DNA of 16,083 nt from an uncultured Verrucomicrobiales bacterium. GTDB lineage: Bacteria > Verrucomicrobiota > Verrucomicrobiae > Limisphaerales > CANJSG01. The stretch lies in the NCBI GenBank assembly GCA_946480965.1, contig CAMLMI010000075.1, forward strand, positions 1-16,083, given 5' to 3'. Each line of letters starts with the position of its first letter. Position 1 is the first letter of the stretch. Shown in pieces: positions 13,876 to 16,083 of the stretch. Both the position numbers and the translations under genes were made by a program. The notes under the pieces were generated by a model that was not told the DNA's origin, did not search any database, and saw only the letters and a list, made by a program, of their open reading frames with translations.

Positions 13876-14985
13876 ATGGACCCCTTGAGAAAACCCGGCT
13901 GGCCCGCGCGGCTGCGCTTCCAGGAAGCCGGTCTCGTGCTCGTCATCCTCGTGCTCGGCGCGTGCCTGGCGATCTTCGGCGGCAGCGTGCAGCGGCCCGT
14001 TCTGGAAACCGGACCGGATGGAAGCCCCCAACGCGTGTTCACGGTAAACGCCGACGGCGAGCGCGTGCCGGTATTCGAGACGAAGAACAAGTTTCTCAAC
14101 GCCGCCAACCTCGCCCAGCTCGCCAAGGACACGAGCTTCATCGCCATCATGGCCGTCGGCGCCACCATCATCATCATCTCCGGCGGCATCGATCTCTCTG
14201 TCGGCGCGATCTACGCGGTGGCCTCGGTGCTCGGGGCGATGGTCTTCCACCACTTCGGCCCGGAAGGCGCGGGCGGTTCGCCGTGGATCGGCAGCCTGCT
14301 GGGCGCGGCGACGTGCCTGGGCGTCGCGACCTTGGCCGGATTGGCCAACGGCGCCATGACCACCGGCCTCGGCGTGCATCCGTTCATCATCACGCTCGGC
14401 ACGATGGCGATCTTCCGGGGCATCGCGTTCGTGGCGACGGAGGGCCAGTCCATCGGCGGATTTCCCCAGCAGTTCCGCGACGTGGTGCTGTGGGACGCGG
14501 GAACCGGTCTCAGCATCGTGCCGCTGCTGGTGATGATCCTGGTGGCCGTGGCGGGAACGGTCTTCCTGATCCGGCTTTCCGCCGGTCGTCGGGTCTATGC
14601 CGTGGGCGGCAACGAACTGGCCAGCCGCTTCAGCGGCATCCGGGTGAACCGGGTGAAGCTCGGCGTCTTCGTGCTCTCGGGCTTCACCGCCGGGATCGCG
14701 GCGCTCTTGAGCCTTGGCTACTACGGCGCGGCCACTTCTGGCGACGGGTCGGGCTACGAGCTGAACGTCATTGCGGCGGCGGTGGTCGGCGGGGCGAGCC
14801 TCTCGGGCGGAAAGGGCACCGCGCTCGGGGCGGTGCTGGGCGCGCTCATCATCCAGATGATCGATTCCGGCATCATCCTCCTGGGCATCGACCAGAACTA
14901 CAACCGCATCATTATCGGCGCGGTCGTCATCCTCGCCGTGCTGCTGGAGCGGGTGAACCAGGGGTTGGCGCGTCGGCGCGGGTAG
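13876..14985 (+). CDS. RbsC-type ABC transporter permease (monosaccharide family)
   Basis: A 369-residue inner-membrane permease of the BPD_transp_2 family that imports sugars such as ribose, xylose or galactose together with an RbsA-like ATPase and a periplasmic binding protein. Evidence includes about eight to ten hydrophobic segments, the signature ISGGIDLSVGAIYAVASVLG (101-120), VHPFIITLGTMAIFRGIAFV (167-186), YAVGGNELASRFSGI (241-255) and AAVVGGASLSGGKGTALGAV (311-330). RbsC is usually about 320 residues; the extra length is mostly a polar segment between the first two membrane helices (37-75, GSVQRPVLETGPDGSPQRVF onward). The ATPase and binding-protein genes are not on either side in this window, so the permease stands alone here. 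It diverges from tolQ and converges on psd. No Shine-Dalgarno site supports the start. Confidence 0.92.
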   Translation: MDPLRKPGWPARLRFQEAGLVLVILVLGACLAIFGGSVQRPVLETGPDGSPQRVFTVNADGERVPVFETKNKFLNAANLAQLAKDTSFIAIMAVGATIIIISGGIDLSVGAIYAVASVLGAMVFHHFGPEGAGGSPWIGSLLGAATCLGVATLAGLANGAMTTGLGVHPFIITLGTMAIFRGIAFVATEGQSIGGFPQQFRDVVLWDAGTGLSIVPLLVMILVAVAGTVFLIRLSAGRRVYAVGGNELASRFSGIRVNRVKLGVFVLSGFTAGIAALLSLGYYGAATSGDGSGYELNVIAAAVVGGASLSGGKGTALGAVLGALIIQMIDSGIILLGIDQNYNRIIIGAVVILAVLLERVNQGLARRRG

Positions 14986-14989
14986 GAAA

Positions 14990-15117
14990 AGGAGCGCGGA
15001 GCATCGCCCCGCTTCGACGTGCTCTGTTTTTGGGGCGAATGGAAATGTGGGACGCCAACTTTGTCGGATGACAAGGGCGTCCACCCGGGGGTCGGCGGAG
15101 CGATGCTCCGCGCACCT
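14990..15117. repeat. Nested palindromic repeat element (REP/MITE-like)
   Basis: The convergent gap between permease and psd is almost filled by one symmetric structure. Outer arms of 23 bases (14990-15012 and 15095-15117) are inverted copies differing at about two positions, with core GCGCGGAGCATCGCCCCGC on the left and GCGGAGCGATGCTCCGCGC on the right. Inside lies a second hairpin: GGACGCC (15050-15056) pairs with GGCGTCC (15076-15082), and within it TTGTC (15061-15065) pairs with GACAA (15070-15074) around a GGAT loop. The arms begin 4 bases after one stop codon and end 6 bases before the other. It holds no gene. It looks like a dispersed intergenic palindrome, and could also act as a two-way terminator; a second copy is not present in the window. 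Confidence 0.7.
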
Positions 15118-15123
15118 CTTCGA

Positions 15124-16020
15124 CTACGCCTTCCTCGCCATCGCGTCGCCGATCTTCGCATAGACCTCGCGCTGCTGCGCACCGTGGGCGACCAGGTCCT
15201 CGGCCAACTTCACCCGGCCCTTGGCAAACACCGTGATGGTCAGCGAACCGCCGAAACGGAAGAAGCCCTTCTCCTGCCCCTTCGCCACGGGGCCGGGCGT
15301 GAAGGTGTAGTCCCAGCTCCCCACGTTCGTCGCCCCCACCTCCAACGTGGCCACGCGGCCAAACTCCGGCGAATCGATGACCGAGAGCGACCGCTTGTTC
15401 TCGCACAGATAAAGCACCGTGCGGCGCAGCGCGATGGGGCTGACCGAGTAGAGGAAGCCGTTGATCAGGCGCGGCGTCTCGGCCACGCCGGACACGGGAA
15501 AGTGGAAGCGGTGATAGTCCACCGGGCAGAGCCGCGAAAAGACGATGGAACCGCCGGCAAATTCCCGCGCCAGTTCCGCGCTGCCCAACAGTTCCGCGAG
15601 GTCCAGCCGCTGGCCCTTCACGTAGAAGCCCTCGGCCTTAGACAGATCTTGGAGCCCGAGATGGCGTCCATCGGCCGGGAACGCGGCCACGCGCGGATTG
15701 GGGTCCACCGGACGCGCCGAGGGCTTGAGCTTGCGGTAGAAGAACTCGTTGAAGCTGCGGAACGATTCCGGCCGGTCGGCGAATTCCGCCGCGTCCAGCC
15801 CGTAGCGTTCGATGAAGCAGCCGACGCGCGAGCGGCTGATGCCGCGGTTCATCCGCCAGCCATACCAGCGGGAGAAGAGGGCGCGCTTGGCCAGGCCGTG
15901 CAGCGCGAGCAGGCCGAGGGGATTCCCGTAGGTGAAGCGCAGGAACCCCTCGCCATAGACCTGCTCGGTCTCCAGGCGTCCGGTGTAGCGGTTGAAGAAC
16001 TGGATCGGTTCAGCGGCCAT
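15124..16020 (-). CDS. psd: Phosphatidylserine decarboxylase proenzyme
   Basis: Psd converts phosphatidylserine to phosphatidylethanolamine at the inner membrane, using a pyruvoyl group formed by self-cleavage. The 298 residues fit the PSD-B/type II form. Motifs are SFNEFFYRKLKPSARPVD (89-106), FPADGRH with the Asp of the self-cleavage triad (Asp117), SRLCPVDYHRFHFPVSG (162-178) with conserved His residues, and FRFGGSLTITVF (254-265), where cleavage should occur between Gly258 and Ser259 in GGS, giving the small alpha chain of about 40 residues. The ATG at 16020 is preferred because MAAEPIQFFNRYTG resembles family starts; an in-frame ATG at 16038 would add six residues, and the frame stays open to the window edge. 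No phosphatidylserine synthase gene is adjacent. Confidence 0.95.
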   Translation of the reverse strand: MAAEPIQFFNRYTGRLETEQVYGEGFLRFTYGNPLGLLALHGLAKRALFSRWYGWRMNRGISRSRVGCFIERYGLDAAEFADRPESFRSFNEFFYRKLKPSARPVDPNPRVAAFPADGRHLGLQDLSKAEGFYVKGQRLDLAELLGSAELAREFAGGSIVFSRLCPVDYHRFHFPVSGVAETPRLINGFLYSVSPIALRRTVLYLCENKRSLSVIDSPEFGRVATLEVGATNVGSWDYTFTPGPVAKGQEKGFFRFGGSLTITVFAKGRVKLAEDLVAHGAQQREVYAKIGDAMARKA

Positions 16021-16083
16021 GAATCGGGCGCGGATCATGCGGGCCGCTGGCGGAGGCGCGAAGCAGTTTTTTGAGGGGATGAA

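Noticed and set aside
12604..15084. Long open frames antisense to tolR/tolQ (12604-13812) and to the permease (13717-15084)
   Set aside because: Both show His/Asp/Arg/Glu-rich antisense composition and cross gene boundaries without any domain.
16073..16083. Possible plus-strand gene start (GAGGGG before ATG at 16079) at the window edge
   Set aside because: Only one codon is visible, and the psd frame is also open here, so nothing can be supported.
1..16083. CRISPR arrays, tRNA or rRNA genes, insertion sequences, phage genes, riboswitches
   Set aside because: No direct repeat-spacer pattern, cloverleaf-like sequence, transposase or integrase motif was found when reading both strands.

Overview
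The window is a GC-rich chromosomal segment from a Gram-negative, diderm bacterium, most likely a member of the Verrucomicrobiota. The sequence supports this with a complete Tol-Pal set, outer-membrane and lipoprotein signals, the MEP isoprenoid enzyme IspE, an exosortase/EpsI-type protein sorting locus, and a small lipoprotein of the TIGR04073 exosortase-associated type, which I know mainly from Verrucomicrobia and Lentisphaera. Genus cannot be fixed from the sequence alone. Clear Shine-Dalgarno motifs are mostly absent. Genes are densely packed and no gene-free stretch exceeds 200 bases.

Layout. (1) 1-474: 3' end of an RDD-family membrane protein, overlapping tail to tail with the next operon. 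(2) 458-4838, minus strand: a three-gene exopolysaccharide/sorting operon, read as polyprenyl-phosphate sugar transferase, outer-membrane beta-barrel protein, exosortase with a fused EpsI-like domain. (3) 5000-6801, plus strand, divergent from it: a MOSC-domain protein translationally coupled to a family-4 glycosyltransferase. (4) 6823-9542, minus strand: ispE, the TIGR04073-like lipoprotein with its own intrinsic terminator, tatC and tatA. (5) 9685-13704, minus strand: tolQ-tolR-tolA-tolB-pal operon with overlapping genes and an intrinsic terminator. (6) 13876-14985, plus strand: a lone RbsC-type sugar ABC permease. (7) 14990-15117: a nested palindromic repeat element filling the convergent gap. 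(8) 15124-16020, minus strand: phosphatidylserine decarboxylase.

How they fit together. Most genes serve the cell envelope. The sugar transferase starts a polysaccharide on the lipid carrier, the glycosyltransferase may extend it, and the exosortase would process proteins carrying a C-terminal sorting signal, possibly linked to that polysaccharide. Tol-Pal energises outer-membrane constriction, TatAC exports folded proteins, Psd makes phosphatidylethanolamine, and IspE feeds the isoprenoid pathway that supplies the undecaprenyl carrier.

No RNA gene, CRISPR array, insertion sequence or phage gene was found. The most unusual items are the palindromic repeat at 14990-15117, the exosortase locus without a visible substrate, the TatC and ABC permease with enlarged first extracytoplasmic loops, and the exosortase-associated lipoprotein placed beside the Tat genes.
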